From assembly GCF_000381965.1 (NCBI RefSeq), contig NZ_KB908465.1, positions 1-64,000 of the forward strand: a DNA stretch of 64,000 bases, in the 5' to 3' direction. How positions within the stretch are numbered: the stretch's first letter is position 1; each line of letters begins with the position of its first letter. The position numbers were made by a program, and so were the translations under genes. The stretch comes from Oceanimonas smirnovii ATCC BAA-899 (GTDB lineage Bacteria; Pseudomonadota; Gammaproteobacteria; Enterobacterales; Aeromonadaceae). Below are positions 42,829-52,852 of this stretch, piece by piece. Below the pieces are notes generated by a model. That model was not told the origin of the DNA and did not search any database. It was given only the letters and a program-made list of their open reading frames with translations.

Positions 42829-45800
42829 TCAGCCGTCGTTGCGTGGTGTGCTTTCGCTGGCGGCAAACTGCTGGTGGCACAGGGTCTGGGCACCGGGCTG
42901 CAGATAGGGACGTAATATCGGCTCCATGCCTTTCAGCACCTGCACCGGCAGGGCCGAGGTAAAGCGGAAATTATCGGCCTGCTCGCCGGGCACATAGGCG
43001 GTGAGGGTACCAAAGTGGCGCTCGCCCAGATAAAACACAAAGGTGGCGGTGCGGTTGCGGGCCTGAGATTTTATCACCTGACCATAGCGGGTAACGGTTT
43101 CTATGCGGTTATCGCCGGTGCCGGTTTTGCCGCCCAGCACCAGCGGCGTGCCGTCATTCAGGCTGAAGCTGCCCTGCAGCCGGCGTGCCGTGCCGCCTTC
43201 CACCACCTGAGAAAGTGCTCCGCGCAGCGCCCGGGCCACTGCCACCGGCATGACTCGTGTGGCGCGCTGCATATCCGGGCCCAGATGCACTTCATAGGGA
43301 GTGTTACTGGCAAAGTGCAGTGAGTTAATGCGTACTACCGGCAGGCGCACCCCGTCGTTGAGAATAATGCCAATCAGCTCTGCCAGGGCGGCAGGCCGGT
43401 CGCCGGAGCTGCCAATGGCGGTGGCCAGCGAAGGCACCAGCTGATCAAACGGAAAGCCTACCTGCTGCCAGCGCTCGTGAATATCAGTAAATACTTCAAT
43501 TTCCAGCATGGTGCGCATGCGGCTGTCACGGGCGCTGCGGTGGCGGGTTTTAAACAGCCAGCCATACACTTCCTGGCGTTGTTCGGCACTGGCATTGACC
43601 ACATCGGTAAAGGTGGCGTCCGGGTGCTGGCGCAAATAGCTCAGCAGCCACAGCTCCAGCGGATGTTTGCGGGCAATATAACCCTGATCAGGCAGGCTCC
43701 AGGCACCGGGCCCGTGCTGATCATAGAGTTTTTCAATATGGCTGCTGGTGAGCTTGTGATCATAAGGCAGGCGCTCTCGCATAAAGGTGCTGAACTGCGC
43801 CAGACTGGCTTCCGGCAACAAATAGCGGTGTGCCGCGGCCATGCGGCTGCGCAGAGGGCGCACACTGTCAAAAAATGCCGCCAGTTGTTGCTCAGTGGGT
43901 TTGCCCTGATATTTATTCCAGAACCGGCGCAAAAATACCGTGCCTTCCTTGTCGGCAAACTGGCGTAAATAGATAAGCCGTTGCGGATCTTTGTCGTCGG
44001 TGAGCAGACTGGCCCTTTGTTCATCCTGATACAGCGAGTGGCGCACCAGCTCATGCATCAGGCGAATAAAGGGCAGGTTAATGGACTCCCGCAGGGCTTC
44101 GGTCAGTGTGGGGCGGCGGTAATTATCTTCTTTGCGGAAGTTGGCAAAGGTATGCAGGCCGCCACCGGTAAAAAAGCGCTCGTGGGGGCTGGCAGAAAAG
44201 CGCCGCTCAAGCGCGTCGGCCAGCATATGTTCAAGGTTGCGCTCAGGATGGCGCATTAAATAGTCAATGGCCCAGTGGCTGAGCCGGTCGTTTTTGTGCG
44301 GTGCCAGCTCTTTCAGGGCCGGCAGGGTTTTGTTGCCGTGCAGCCGGTGCATGTCTGCCACCATTTGCAGATAGGTGGTCAGCACCCTGAGCTTGGCGGT
44401 GGAGCCCAGCTCCAGTTTGCTGCTGTCGTTAATATCAAAGGGCTGGCCGGTGTTGTCGGTTTGCACGCGCACATTAAAGCTGTGCTCGGTGCGTTCAAAC
44501 AGGGTAAAGCTGTAACGCACGTCACCGGTTTTTTCCGGAGACAGCAAACGCTCGCCATAAAGGCCAATTTCCCGGGCTGTGTCCGGATTGGCCAGCGAGG
44601 TTAAATAGTGACTGACCTTTTGCTGCAGCTCGGCATTGAGGGTGGTTTGCGCGCTCAGATCAAGCCGGTCCAGCTGGTAATAGCCAAGCCCCAGCAATCC
44701 GGCCAGCCGCCCCCGGGAGGCATACAGCAGTTTATTGCCTTCCACTCTGTGTTGCACCGGCTCTGTGGTGAAATTACGAAACTGCAGCCGTTGCTCAAGG
44801 GCGGCATCGCGCAGCGCCGGTGCAATCAGCCCGGCGTCTGCCTGCAGTCGTAAATAACTGTCGGTCGTGGCTTCCAGCTCGTTACGGCCGGCAAACAAAT
44901 AATAAGACGGCCGGCGGTGCGCCACCATCAGGGCCACCACCCGACGCAGGGCAAGCCCGCGCTCTGCCAGAGTAAAGCCGGCACCGGTGGCCGGGTTCAG
45001 CAGCCTGTTAACCTGCTCAGGGCTGGTATTGAACCAGATCCACAGGCCGTCACCCAAACCATGCACTTCACCATGGCCCGGTGCCGCGGCCAGTGGCACC
45101 GAGTTCAGATAAGCCAGTGCCACTTGTTTGCGGGCGGCCAGGGTTTCCGGCCCCATCTGATAGGCGCGCACACTGGCCGAGACCATCTGGCGCAGTTTTT
45201 CCTGAGCCGAGTGAGTCAGCCCGCCCGGTGAATGCCGGTATTTTTCAATTTGGGTAGCCAGGGTACTGCCGCCGGATGAATCGTCCTGCAGCTCCATGGC
45301 TCTGCCTACCTGCGACAGGGCCGCTTTCATAAAGCGCGGCCAGTCAACCGCCGGGTTAGCCAGCGGCTGGCTGTTGTCGAGCAGGGCACGGTTTTCAATA
45401 AACAGCAGGGTATTAATAATCTGTGGCGCTATCTCATCAAAGTTCGCGAACTGATAGGCAGGATAGGCGTGCTCATAAATCGGCTCTGCCCGGCAGTCAC
45501 CCAGGGTCAGTCCGGCATGGGTTTTTTCGGTATAGGGCACATAAAAGCCACGCTTGCTGTAGTTGAGCAGAGCGTTGGAAAAACGGGTTTGCTGTTCTAC
45601 TACAAAATGTTGCTGCTGCAGGCGGTTAATCAGCTCGGGCAGCTGAGTGTATCCCAGGCGCTCATTAAAGGGGCCGGCATGAGGAAAGGTAACGGCGGAA
45701 CTTGGTCCCGGTGCCAGCTGCCAGGTGAGGGTGGCGGCATAGCGGGACAGCTCGCGGCTTTGCAGCCGTGACGTGTGCAGTTCGTAAGCAACCGCCGCCG

Positions 45801-45933
45801 CCAGCGCTGCCAGCAGCATGAATATCAATAACCTGAACAGCCAGCGCCAGCGGCGTTGGGTAGCGGAGCTGCCCGCGGACGGCTGATCCTTCGGCCGGTC
45901 CTGAGCGGGTTTGGTGTGCGGTATCACATCCAT
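42829..45933 (-). CDS. Very large, atypical class A penicillin-binding-protein-like protein
   Basis: The 1034-residue protein has a cytoplasmic basic tail, one N-terminal transmembrane segment (LFRLLIFMLLAALAAAVAYEL) and a glycosyltransferase-51-like domain (SSGGSTLATQIEKYRHSP). The GT51 catalytic segment is degenerate (FIENRALLDNSQP in place of the usual ED-x2-F-x2-H). Far downstream are an SxxK motif STAK (Ser511-Lys514) and a KTG motif (Lys936, GKTGTGD). These indicate a transpeptidase fold, separated by a long insert. It is longer than typical class A PBPs (about 750-850 residues). It may polymerise or cross-link peptidoglycan, or have a regulatory role. Confidence 0.8.
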   Translation of the reverse strand: MDVIPHTKPAQDRPKDQPSAGSSATQRRWRWLFRLLIFMLLAALAAAVAYELHTSRLQSRELSRYAATLTWQLAPGPSSAVTFPHAGPFNERLGYTQLPELINRLQQQHFVVEQQTRFSNALLNYSKRGFYVPYTEKTHAGLTLGDCRAEPIYEHAYPAYQFANFDEIAPQIINTLLFIENRALLDNSQPLANPAVDWPRFMKAALSQVGRAMELQDDSSGGSTLATQIEKYRHSPGGLTHSAQEKLRQMVSASVRAYQMGPETLAARKQVALAYLNSVPLAAAPGHGEVHGLGDGLWIWFNTSPEQVNRLLNPATGAGFTLAERGLALRRVVALMVAHRRPSYYLFAGRNELEATTDSYLRLQADAGLIAPALRDAALEQRLQFRNFTTEPVQHRVEGNKLLYASRGRLAGLLGLGYYQLDRLDLSAQTTLNAELQQKVSHYLTSLANPDTAREIGLYGERLLSPEKTGDVRYSFTLFERTEHSFNVRVQTDNTGQPFDINDSSKLELGSTAKLRVLTTYLQMVADMHRLHGNKTLPALKELAPHKNDRLSHWAIDYLMRHPERNLEHMLADALERRFSASPHERFFTGGGLHTFANFRKEDNYRRPTLTEALRESINLPFIRLMHELVRHSLYQDEQRASLLTDDKDPQRLIYLRQFADKEGTVFLRRFWNKYQGKPTEQQLAAFFDSVRPLRSRMAAAHRYLLPEASLAQFSTFMRERLPYDHKLTSSHIEKLYDQHGPGAWSLPDQGYIARKHPLELWLLSYLRQHPDATFTDVVNASAEQRQEVYGWLFKTRHRSARDSRMRTMLEIEVFTDIHERWQQVGFPFDQLVPSLATAIGSSGDRPAALAELIGIILNDGVRLPVVRINSLHFASNTPYEVHLGPDMQRATRVMPVAVARALRGALSQVVEGGTARRLQGSFSLNDGTPLVLGGKTGTGDNRIETVTRYGQVIKSQARNRTATFVFYLGERHFGTLTAYVPGEQADNFRFTSALPVQVLKGMEPILRPYLQPGAQTLCHQQFAASESTPRNDG

Positions 45934-46082
45934 AATCTGCCTCTGCGCCCCCTTTCAGGGGTTCTTATTTATACAGTTTAGCTGCACTACCAAGGTTTGT
46001 TCATTACCACCACACAATGCGGGGTTTTCAAATGGTTTCAATCGGTTAGCATAGGGGCTTTGAGGCAGCGGAAAGGGACTGC

Positions 46083-46649
46083 GTGAACCGGATTTTAATG
46101 TTGATCATGCTGCTGGTGCCTGCTGCCGGTGCACAGGCAGGCACAGCCGTGTTTGCCGGCGGCAGCTTTTGGGTCATGGAAGCCCTGTTCAGTGGCCGGC
46201 CCGGCATTGCCGGTGTTGAACCCGGCTGGATGCAGGGTGATATTCGTCAGCCCCGGCGGCAGGTGGTGCGGGTGACCTATGATCAAAGCAAGCTGACCTA
46301 TGGTGACTTGCTCAATCTGTACTGGCAGGCGGTAGACAGCCGGGACGCGAAGGGACAGTTTTGTGATCGTGGTCAGGAATACAGCCCGGCCATCTTTGTA
46401 CAGGGCTCATTACAGTTAAAGTGGGCGAGACAAAGCAGGGCCCGATTGTTGCTGGAGCAAAATCAGCCACTGGCAGTACGCATTTTACCGGTGGGCCGGT
46501 TTGAGCCGGCAGAGCCCAGGCATCATGCCTTTGCGCAGCAGCACCCCTTGCTGTATTTCGCCTATCGTCAGGTGTGTGGCTACTCGAACGGCACCAAAAT
46601 TAGCATGCAACCCTTGTTAAGCGATCTTCCGCCAGCCACTGAAGAATGA
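46083..46649 (+). CDS. Periplasmic MsrA-fold protein lacking the catalytic cysteine
   Basis: The 188-residue protein has a signal peptide (ILMLIMLLVPAAGAQA) and the peptide-methionine sulfoxide reductase A fold: AGGSFWVMEALF, VRVTYDQSKLTYGDLL, FCDRGQEYSPAIF. The usual GCFWxxE is GSFWVME here, so the nucleophilic cysteine is Ser28. Glu33 is retained. Cysteines remain at the FCDRG and QVCGYSNG positions. Classic MsrA activity is therefore unlikely, and a binding or altered role is possible. It begins with GTG behind AAAGGG. Its 3' end overlaps the convergent mobB gene by 50 bases. Confidence 0.85.
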   Translation: MNRILMLIMLLVPAAGAQAGTAVFAGGSFWVMEALFSGRPGIAGVEPGWMQGDIRQPRRQVVRVTYDQSKLTYGDLLNLYWQAVDSRDAKGQFCDRGQEYSPAIFVQGSLQLKWARQSRARLLLEQNQPLAVRILPVGRFEPAEPRHHAFAQQHPLLYFAYRQVCGYSNGTKISMQPLLSDLPPATEE

Positions 46650-47145
46650 CATCGGCAATGTGGCGGGGCTGATTAAGCGCAAGCAGGGGCACGGGCGCGC
46701 TGACGGCGCTGCTGTCGGTAGCCACGGCAAGAATATGTGGATCATGCCGGCACAGCAGGGGTTTGCCATGAGCAGGGCGATGGATTTCCAGCTTGGTAAA
46801 GGGCTCATCCCGAAAGCCTTCAACCAGGATTAAATCCAGCCCGGGCTTGTGCAGCTGAGCCAGTGACTGCTGCAACGACGGCTCGTTACCGGCCGGATAT
46901 TCCTGTGTGAGAATGCTGCGCCTGGGGCCGGCCAGCAAGGTCTGAGCGGCACCGGCGTGGCGCAGTTCATAGCTGTCTTTACCCGGGCTATCCTGCTCTA
47001 CATCGTGATGGGTGTGTTTGATCAGAGCCAGGTTGAGCCCCTGCTCTGTTAACAATGGCAGCACCGCTTTCAGCAGCGTGGTTTTTCCGCTGCCGCTGAA
47101 CCCGGCAATGCCCAGCATGGGGCAGCTTGTTGAAGCGAAAGACAT
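46600..47145 (-). CDS. mobB: Molybdopterin-guanine dinucleotide biosynthesis adaptor MobB
   Basis: The 181-residue GTP-binding protein assists attachment of GMP to molybdenum cofactor. The P-loop is GFSGSGKTT, followed by the family peptides LALIKHTHHDVEQDSPGKDSYELRHAG (ends cited) and LILVEGFRD. Length fits MobB. mobA is not adjacent. It is divergent from tamA with about 100 bases between start codons. Confidence 0.94.
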   Translation of the reverse strand: MSFASTSCPMLGIAGFSGSGKTTLLKAVLPLLTEQGLNLALIKHTHHDVEQDSPGKDSYELRHAGAAQTLLAGPRRSILTQEYPAGNEPSLQQSLAQLHKPGLDLILVEGFRDEPFTKLEIHRPAHGKPLLCRHDPHILAVATDSSAVSAPVPLLALNQPRHIADVILQWLAEDRLTRVAC

Positions 47146-47248
47146 TTTATACTCCGAAGAAATTGAGTCAGCGCACAGTGTGCCATGCTCAGAGCACTAC
47201 GCCGATGCACAGGATCAATCATTAATGAATAATAAAGCGGGTGGCGCC

Positions 47249-48964
47249 ATGAACGCATTATTTACCGGACTGACCGCGCTGATGCTGCTCAGTATGCCGG
47301 CTAGAGCCGACGACATTGATCTGCGTTTGCGCGGCCTGGACGGTGAGCTGAAAGACAACACGCAGATTTATCTGAATCAGCTGCCAGCCATCAAGGTTGA
47401 ACAGCTGTCCCGTTTTCGTAATGAAATTATCACCGCCGTGACCGACAGTCTGCAGGCCCTGGGCTATTACAACCCGGAGATCGCGCTGCAGCAGAGCCCT
47501 GACAATCCTGACAGGGTAACCGTGCAGGTGAATGCCGGCGAGCCGGTGCGCATCAGCACGCTGACCGTGACGCTGAACGGAGACGCTCAGCAGGATCCGG
47601 CGTTTGCCAAGCTGCAGCAGAACTTTGCCATTAAAGAAGGCGATGTGCTGCACCATAATCGCTATGAGCAGGCCAAAGGCAGCCTGCTGAGCCTGGCATT
47701 ACGCCGGGGATATTTTGATGCGGCTTATCAGCTGAGTCAGGTGCGGGTGAGGCCCTGGGACAAGGCGGCCGATGTGATCCTTGATTTTAATTCCGGCCCC
47801 CGTTATTACTTTGGCGAGCTGCAAATAGACTCGGACAGGCCCGCTGATCGGCTGGTGAAGCCGCTGGTGAACATTCATCCCGGTGATCCCTATCACGCGA
47901 CACAACTGGCAGAGCTGAGCCGCTCCTTGTCTTCTACCCGTTACTTCAAGCAGGTAGAAGTGCTGCCCCGGGTGTCGGAGGCCGACGACGAAAACAGAGT
48001 GCCTGTGTCTGTGCTGCTGAAAGCCCGCGCCGATAACGAAGTGGAGCTGGGCCTTGGCTATTCTACCGACGAAGGCCCCAGAGCCTCGGTTAACTGGGAA
48101 AAGCCCTGGATCAACAGTCTGGGCCACAGTCTGAGTACCAACCTGAAAATATCAGCCCCCTCACAAGATGTGACCCTGGTTTATAAGATCCCCCGTGGCC
48201 ATCCGCTGGAAGAGTATTACACCATTCAGGGCGGCTATCAGCGTCTGGATCAGGATGACACCGAAAGTGATCGTCTGGTGGCCGGTGTGCACCGCTGGAA
48301 CATTGATGAAAATGACTGGACCCGGGACGTGTTTCTGCGTGCCGAGTATGAGTCTTATACCCAGGGCAAGCAGGAAGACTCCAGCTTTTTGCTGATCCCC
48401 GGCATCAGCTACAGCCGCACGCGGGTTCGTGGCGATCTGGACCCTTATTGGGGTGACAGCCAAAGCGTGACTTTTGAGCTTTCCGAGCCCTGGTGGGGGT
48501 CGGATACCCGTTTTGTGCGTGTTTGGGGACGCAGCAAATGGCTGAGAACCCTGACAGAAGATCATCGCGTGCTGGCGCGGGCCGAGCAGGGAGCTGTGTG
48601 GGTGGATGAGGTGCAGGATCTGCCGCCTTCGCTGCGCTTTTTTACCGGTGGTGATACCACGGTGCGCGGCTACAGCTATCAGTCTATTACTCCTGTCGAT
48701 GCCAACGGTGACCGGCTGGGGGCCAAGTACGCCACTGCACTCAGCCTGGAATATGACTACCGGTTTGCCCCCAAGTGGCGGCTGGCCACCTTTGTGGATG
48801 GCGGTACCGCCACCAACGATTACCGTGACGACTGGAAAATCGGCACCGGCCTGGGCGTGCGCTGGCTGACGCCGGTAGGGCCGGTGCGGCTGGATCTGGC
48901 GTTTGCCGTGACTGAAGAAGACACGCCCTGGCGTCTGCACTTTACTCTTGGACCGGAATTATGA
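47249..48964 (+). CDS. tamA: TamA, outer-membrane Omp85-family translocation/assembly protein
   Basis: The product is 571 residues if it starts at 47249, close to E. coli TamA (577). A signal peptide (MNALFTGLTALMLLSMPARA) is followed by three POTRA domains (about 25-265) and an Omp85 beta-barrel with family peptides GLGYSTDEGPRAS and RFFTGGDTTVRGY. An alternative ATG at 47225 would add eight residues. With TamB it moves proteins or lipids between the membranes. The gene overlaps tamB by four bases. Confidence 0.95.
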   Translation: MNALFTGLTALMLLSMPARADDIDLRLRGLDGELKDNTQIYLNQLPAIKVEQLSRFRNEIITAVTDSLQALGYYNPEIALQQSPDNPDRVTVQVNAGEPVRISTLTVTLNGDAQQDPAFAKLQQNFAIKEGDVLHHNRYEQAKGSLLSLALRRGYFDAAYQLSQVRVRPWDKAADVILDFNSGPRYYFGELQIDSDRPADRLVKPLVNIHPGDPYHATQLAELSRSLSSTRYFKQVEVLPRVSEADDENRVPVSVLLKARADNEVELGLGYSTDEGPRASVNWEKPWINSLGHSLSTNLKISAPSQDVTLVYKIPRGHPLEEYYTIQGGYQRLDQDDTESDRLVAGVHRWNIDENDWTRDVFLRAEYESYTQGKQEDSSFLLIPGISYSRTRVRGDLDPYWGDSQSVTFELSEPWWGSDTRFVRVWGRSKWLRTLTEDHRVLARAEQGAVWVDEVQDLPPSLRFFTGGDTTVRGYSYQSITPVDANGDRLGAKYATALSLEYDYRFAPKWRLATFVDGGTATNDYRDDWKIGTGLGVRWLTPVGPVRLDLAFAVTEEDTPWRLHFTLGPEL

Positions 48965-51900
48965 TGCGACTGAAAAAGCTGCTGCTCGGGCTGTTTATTA
49001 CACTGTGCGTGCTGCTGATGCTGCTGGCCGGGTTATTACTGACGCATGCGGGTAACCAATGGCTGTGGAGTCTGGCCAAAAAGCAGGTGCCCGGATTGCA
49101 GGGCACCATGGAGTCTGGCCAGTTGATGAGCGGCTGGCATTTTTCCGAGCTGGCCTATGAGCAGGACTCACTGGCTTTTCGGGCCAGTGAGATCCGTCTG
49201 GACTGGCAGCTGGGCAAGGTGCTGGACGGTCGTTTCTGGGTGCGGCGGCTGGCAGCGGCTGATATAGCAGTGGAAATCCGGGATTTGGCGGAAAGTGAGC
49301 CCGCGCCCGAGAGTGAGCCCATGACCAGCCTGAGCCCGCCGCTGACCATCGATTTGGATGAGGTGGTTGCCGACAGGGTCAGCATTACCTTACCCGGTCA
49401 GCAGATTGGCTGGCAAAGCCTGAAAGTGGCGGCCCACTGGAATAACGACGGCATGGTGATCACAGGCCCGCAAATGAGCGGCCTGCGCATTGAAATGACA
49501 GCGCCTGATAATACGGACACAGCCACATCACCGGCTGCGCCTCGTCAGGAGATTGAACTGCCGGAAATTGTGTTGCCGTTCCCGGTGAATATTGAACAGC
49601 TGGAATTAACCGACAGCGCCATCGTGCAAAACGGCCAGACCCAGGCGTTTCGCCGGCTGGCGGTGGCACTGCAAGGCGAGGGCAGTGTGGTGCGGCTGGC
49701 GCAGCTTGAGCTGGCCCATGCGTTTGCTGATGTCAGCCTTACTGCCGATGTAACCCTGAGCGGAGACTACCCGCTGACAGCAGCGCTGAATGCCAGCGTG
49801 CACGAGCCGCTGCTTGATGGCCAGCTTAACGGCCAGAAGGTGTCTCTCGACCTGAGCGACAGTCTGGCCAGCCTGGCCGCTGAACTGAGGCTGGAAGGGC
49901 CGGTAACGGCCAGTGCCAGTGTAAAGGCCGAACCTCTTAAGCCCGAGTTGCCGCTCAATGTGCTGCTCAGCTGGCAACAATTGGGCTGGCCCCTGTCCGG
50001 GCCGGAATGGAAGCTGGATGACGGCCGGCTGGAGCTTACCGGCGCGCTGGAAGATTATCGGCTCAGCGTTAACACCACGGCCAGCGGCCCGGGAGTGTTG
50101 TCGCTGGGGCTCAGCCTTGAAGCCGGCGGAAATTTACAACAGGCGCGCATTGACCCCTTTACTGTGACCTTGCCTGAGGGCAATACCCGTCTCTCCGGCG
50201 AGCTGGACTGGAGTAAAGGCGTACGCTGGCAGGGTGATCTGGTGCTGAACGGAGTGGATCCGTCGGCTTTTGCCGAGGGCTTTGAAGGCCAGCTGAACGG
50301 GACCATTGCCAGTCGTTTTGTGCTGGAAGGCAGCCAGTGGCAGCTGAATGCCAGCCCGAATGTGACCGGCATTTTGCGCAACCATCCGCTGTCGCTTACC
50401 GGTGCCGTGGATCTTAATCAGGATCTGGAAGGCGAGATTGATAATCTGGCCCTCACCAACGGCAATAACCGCCTGACAGCCAGCGGCCGCATCGACAGCA
50501 ACTGGAACCTGAAAGGTAATCTGAACGCGCCCAGACTGGCTGTTTATGCACCCGGGCTGTTTGGGAATGTGAACGGTAACTTTGCCGTCACCGGACCGCG
50601 CAAAACGCCCGGCATCAAGGCCAGCTTTACCAGTCAACAGGCGGGCTTTAACGACGCCAAAGTCAGCCAGCTTGCTTTGCAGGCCAATGTAACCCTGGGT
50701 GATGATCCCGCCGGTGAACTGGCCCTGACCGTTAATGAGCTGAATGCCGGAGGCATGGCATTTAACAATCTGGCGGTAAATGCCGGCGGTAATAAGGCCT
50801 CGCACCGGCTTAGCGTAACTGCTGACGGTGAGCCGCTGGCGGTGGATGTGGCGCTGAGTGGCAGCCTGAACGACGCCGGCTGGCGCGGCCAGCTGCAGCA
50901 GGCCGGGCTGAACACGCCGCTGGATGACTGGTCTGCGGCAGTGCCGGTGGCGCTGGCCTGGCGTAATAATGACGGCCGTTTTACTGCGGCTGCTCATTGC
51001 TGGCGCTCCCTTGATGCGGCCGTGTGCTTTGATGAAATTAACGCCAGTGCGCAGGCTGGCAGGGCCGGATTAAGCATTCGCGACTTTGATCTGGCCCGGC
51101 TGGCGGCGTTCTTTCCGGAAGGATTTGCCTGGGAAGCGGTGCTGGAAGGTCGGGTGAATGCCAGCTGGAAAGCCGGCGAGGCACCGCGGGTCAATGCCGA
51201 TATCGGCACTAATGCGGGTGTGTTTGTCAGCGGAGATACCCGCCTTGGCTATGAGCAGCTGCGGTTACAGAGTGAAGTGGTGAATAACCGGCTTATCAGC
51301 AACCTTAGCTTTAACTCAGAGCCACTGGGCCAGCTTAGGCTCAATGCCAATGTAAACCGCCTGGACGGTGCCCGCAATCTGGAGGGAAATCTGCGCATTA
51401 CCGACCTCAGGCTGAACTGGCTCGCACCCTTGCTGCCAGAGGTGGCCAGGCTCGAAGGCGCACTGGAAGGGGATGTACGGCTGGCCGGTACACTGAGCAA
51501 CCCCATGATGTATGGCGATATTGCGCTTAACGGTGGTGAGGTGGATACCTATTCCGATATGGTGGTGGTACGCGATTTGACCACCCGGCTGTCGGTGCAG
51601 GGCAACCGCGCCGCCATAGACGGCCGCCTGCTGGTGGGTAAAGGGCCGCTCACCATTGAGGGGGAGCTGGACTGGAGCACCATGCCGGTTAACGGCGAAA
51701 TACGGCTGAAAGGTAATGAGCTGGAAGCCGGCTATCCGGGCATGGGGCGGGTAAGAGTCAGCCCGGATTTACAGATTTCTCTGGGGGAGCAGGCCAGGGT
51801 GCGCGGCGAAATCTTTATTCCCTGGGCACGTATTCAGGTAAAAGAGTTGCCGGAAAGCGCCGTATCCAAATCGTCCGACGTGGTCATAGTGCAGCCGTCG

Positions 51901-52650
51901 GGCGTGATTCCTGAAACCGGCCCCGCACTGCCGCTGGATATTCGGCTTAGCGTGCGCTTTGGCGATAATGTGCGGCTGCAGGCGTTTGGCCTGAATACGT
52001 TACTGGCCGGTCAGCTCAGGGTGGTACAGCCGCCGGGCCGGATTATGCGTGGTAACGGTGAGATCCGTCTGGAAGAGGGCAAGTTCAAGGCTTATGGCCA
52101 GAATCTGGTGATCCGTGACGGCAGTATTCTGTTCAGCGGACCACTGGATCAGCCCAACCTGAAAGTGGAAGCCATTCGTAATCCGTCCAGCATGTCAGAC
52201 AGCAGCATAGTGGTGGGCGTGCGGGTAACCGGTAATGCTGCTCAGCCCGAGCTGAAGGTGTTTTCGGAGCCAGGCATGCCTCAGGCCGAGCAGCTGTCCT
52301 GGCTGTTGCGTGGCCGAGGTCTGGAAGGCGGCGACGGCAGTGACGGTAACGCCCTGGTGCAGTCACTGTTGCTGGGTGCCGGTGTGGGTAAGGTAGGCGG
52401 CCTGGTAACAGGCGTGGGTGAGGCTCTGGGCTTTCAGGATGTGGCGGTAGATACCAGCGGCTCCGGTGAAAGCACTGAGGTGAATATCAGTGCCTATGTG
52501 CTGCCCGGCCTGCAAATTGGTTATGGCGTGGGAGTGTTTTCTTCCATTGGTGAGCTGCGCCTGCGTTATGAGCTGATCCCCCGGTTGTATCTGCAGGCCA
52601 CCAGCGGCCTGAGTCAGGCGATTGATGTGTTTTACAAGTTCGAGTTCTGA
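48961..52650 (+). CDS. tamB: TamB, AsmA-like inner-membrane-anchored bridge protein
   Basis: The 1229-residue protein has an N-terminal membrane anchor (LLLGLFITLCVLLMLLAGLLL), a very long repetitive beta-rich region predicted to form a hydrophobic groove through the periplasm, and the DUF490/TamB C-terminal domain, which ends with a terminal Phe (YKFEF) as in outer-membrane-interacting proteins. The glycine-rich tail includes LLRGRGLEGG. Length is close to E. coli TamB (1259). A second ATG three bases later is possible. It overlaps tamA and is followed by repeat copy C. Confidence 0.95.
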   Translation: MMRLKKLLLGLFITLCVLLMLLAGLLLTHAGNQWLWSLAKKQVPGLQGTMESGQLMSGWHFSELAYEQDSLAFRASEIRLDWQLGKVLDGRFWVRRLAAADIAVEIRDLAESEPAPESEPMTSLSPPLTIDLDEVVADRVSITLPGQQIGWQSLKVAAHWNNDGMVITGPQMSGLRIEMTAPDNTDTATSPAAPRQEIELPEIVLPFPVNIEQLELTDSAIVQNGQTQAFRRLAVALQGEGSVVRLAQLELAHAFADVSLTADVTLSGDYPLTAALNASVHEPLLDGQLNGQKVSLDLSDSLASLAAELRLEGPVTASASVKAEPLKPELPLNVLLSWQQLGWPLSGPEWKLDDGRLELTGALEDYRLSVNTTASGPGVLSLGLSLEAGGNLQQARIDPFTVTLPEGNTRLSGELDWSKGVRWQGDLVLNGVDPSAFAEGFEGQLNGTIASRFVLEGSQWQLNASPNVTGILRNHPLSLTGAVDLNQDLEGEIDNLALTNGNNRLTASGRIDSNWNLKGNLNAPRLAVYAPGLFGNVNGNFAVTGPRKTPGIKASFTSQQAGFNDAKVSQLALQANVTLGDDPAGELALTVNELNAGGMAFNNLAVNAGGNKASHRLSVTADGEPLAVDVALSGSLNDAGWRGQLQQAGLNTPLDDWSAAVPVALAWRNNDGRFTAAAHCWRSLDAAVCFDEINASAQAGRAGLSIRDFDLARLAAFFPEGFAWEAVLEGRVNASWKAGEAPRVNADIGTNAGVFVSGDTRLGYEQLRLQSEVVNNRLISNLSFNSEPLGQLRLNANVNRLDGARNLEGNLRITDLRLNWLAPLLPEVARLEGALEGDVRLAGTLSNPMMYGDIALNGGEVDTYSDMVVVRDLTTRLSVQGNRAAIDGRLLVGKGPLTIEGELDWSTMPVNGEIRLKGNELEAGYPGMGRVRVSPDLQISLGEQARVRGEIFIPWARIQVKELPESAVSKSSDVVIVQPSGVIPETGPALPLDIRLSVRFGDNVRLQAFGLNTLLAGQLRVVQPPGRIMRGNGEIRLEEGKFKAYGQNLVIRDGSILFSGPLDQPNLKVEAIRNPSSMSDSSIVVGVRVTGNAAQPELKVFSEPGMPQAEQLSWLLRGRGLEGGDGSDGNALVQSLLLGAGVGKVGGLVTGVGEALGFQDVAVDTSGSGESTEVNISAYVLPGLQIGYGVGVFSSIGELRLRYELIPRLYLQATSGLSQAIDVFYKFEF

Positions 52651-52654
52651 CCTC

Positions 52655-52736
52655 ACCCCTGACCCTCCCCTTAAAAAGGGGAGGGAGCTTTGTTTGCTTC
52701 TCCCCCTTTTCAAGGGGGAGGCTGTGAAGGGGGTTA
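52655..52736. repeat. C-rich palindromic intergenic repeat, copy C
   Basis: Two hairpins follow the tamB stop. CCCTCCCC (52663-52670) pairs with GGGGAGGG (52678-52685), and CTCCCCC (52700-52706) pairs with GGGGGAG (52714-52720). They are followed by GAAGGGGGTTAA. The first hairpin with its CCCTGA prefix is the same as in copy A at the window's start. Position after a long gene suggests it may also serve as a terminator. Confidence 0.75.
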
Positions 52737-52852
52737 AAATACAGCGCCGGTTTTTGCCGGTGCGCTGATGCAGTACTCATGCTTTTTGGCATTGTCTTGG
52801 TTAAAGTAGAGCATCTGAAATTGCCAACCGGCTGTGAGTGTCTTTTCCGTTG

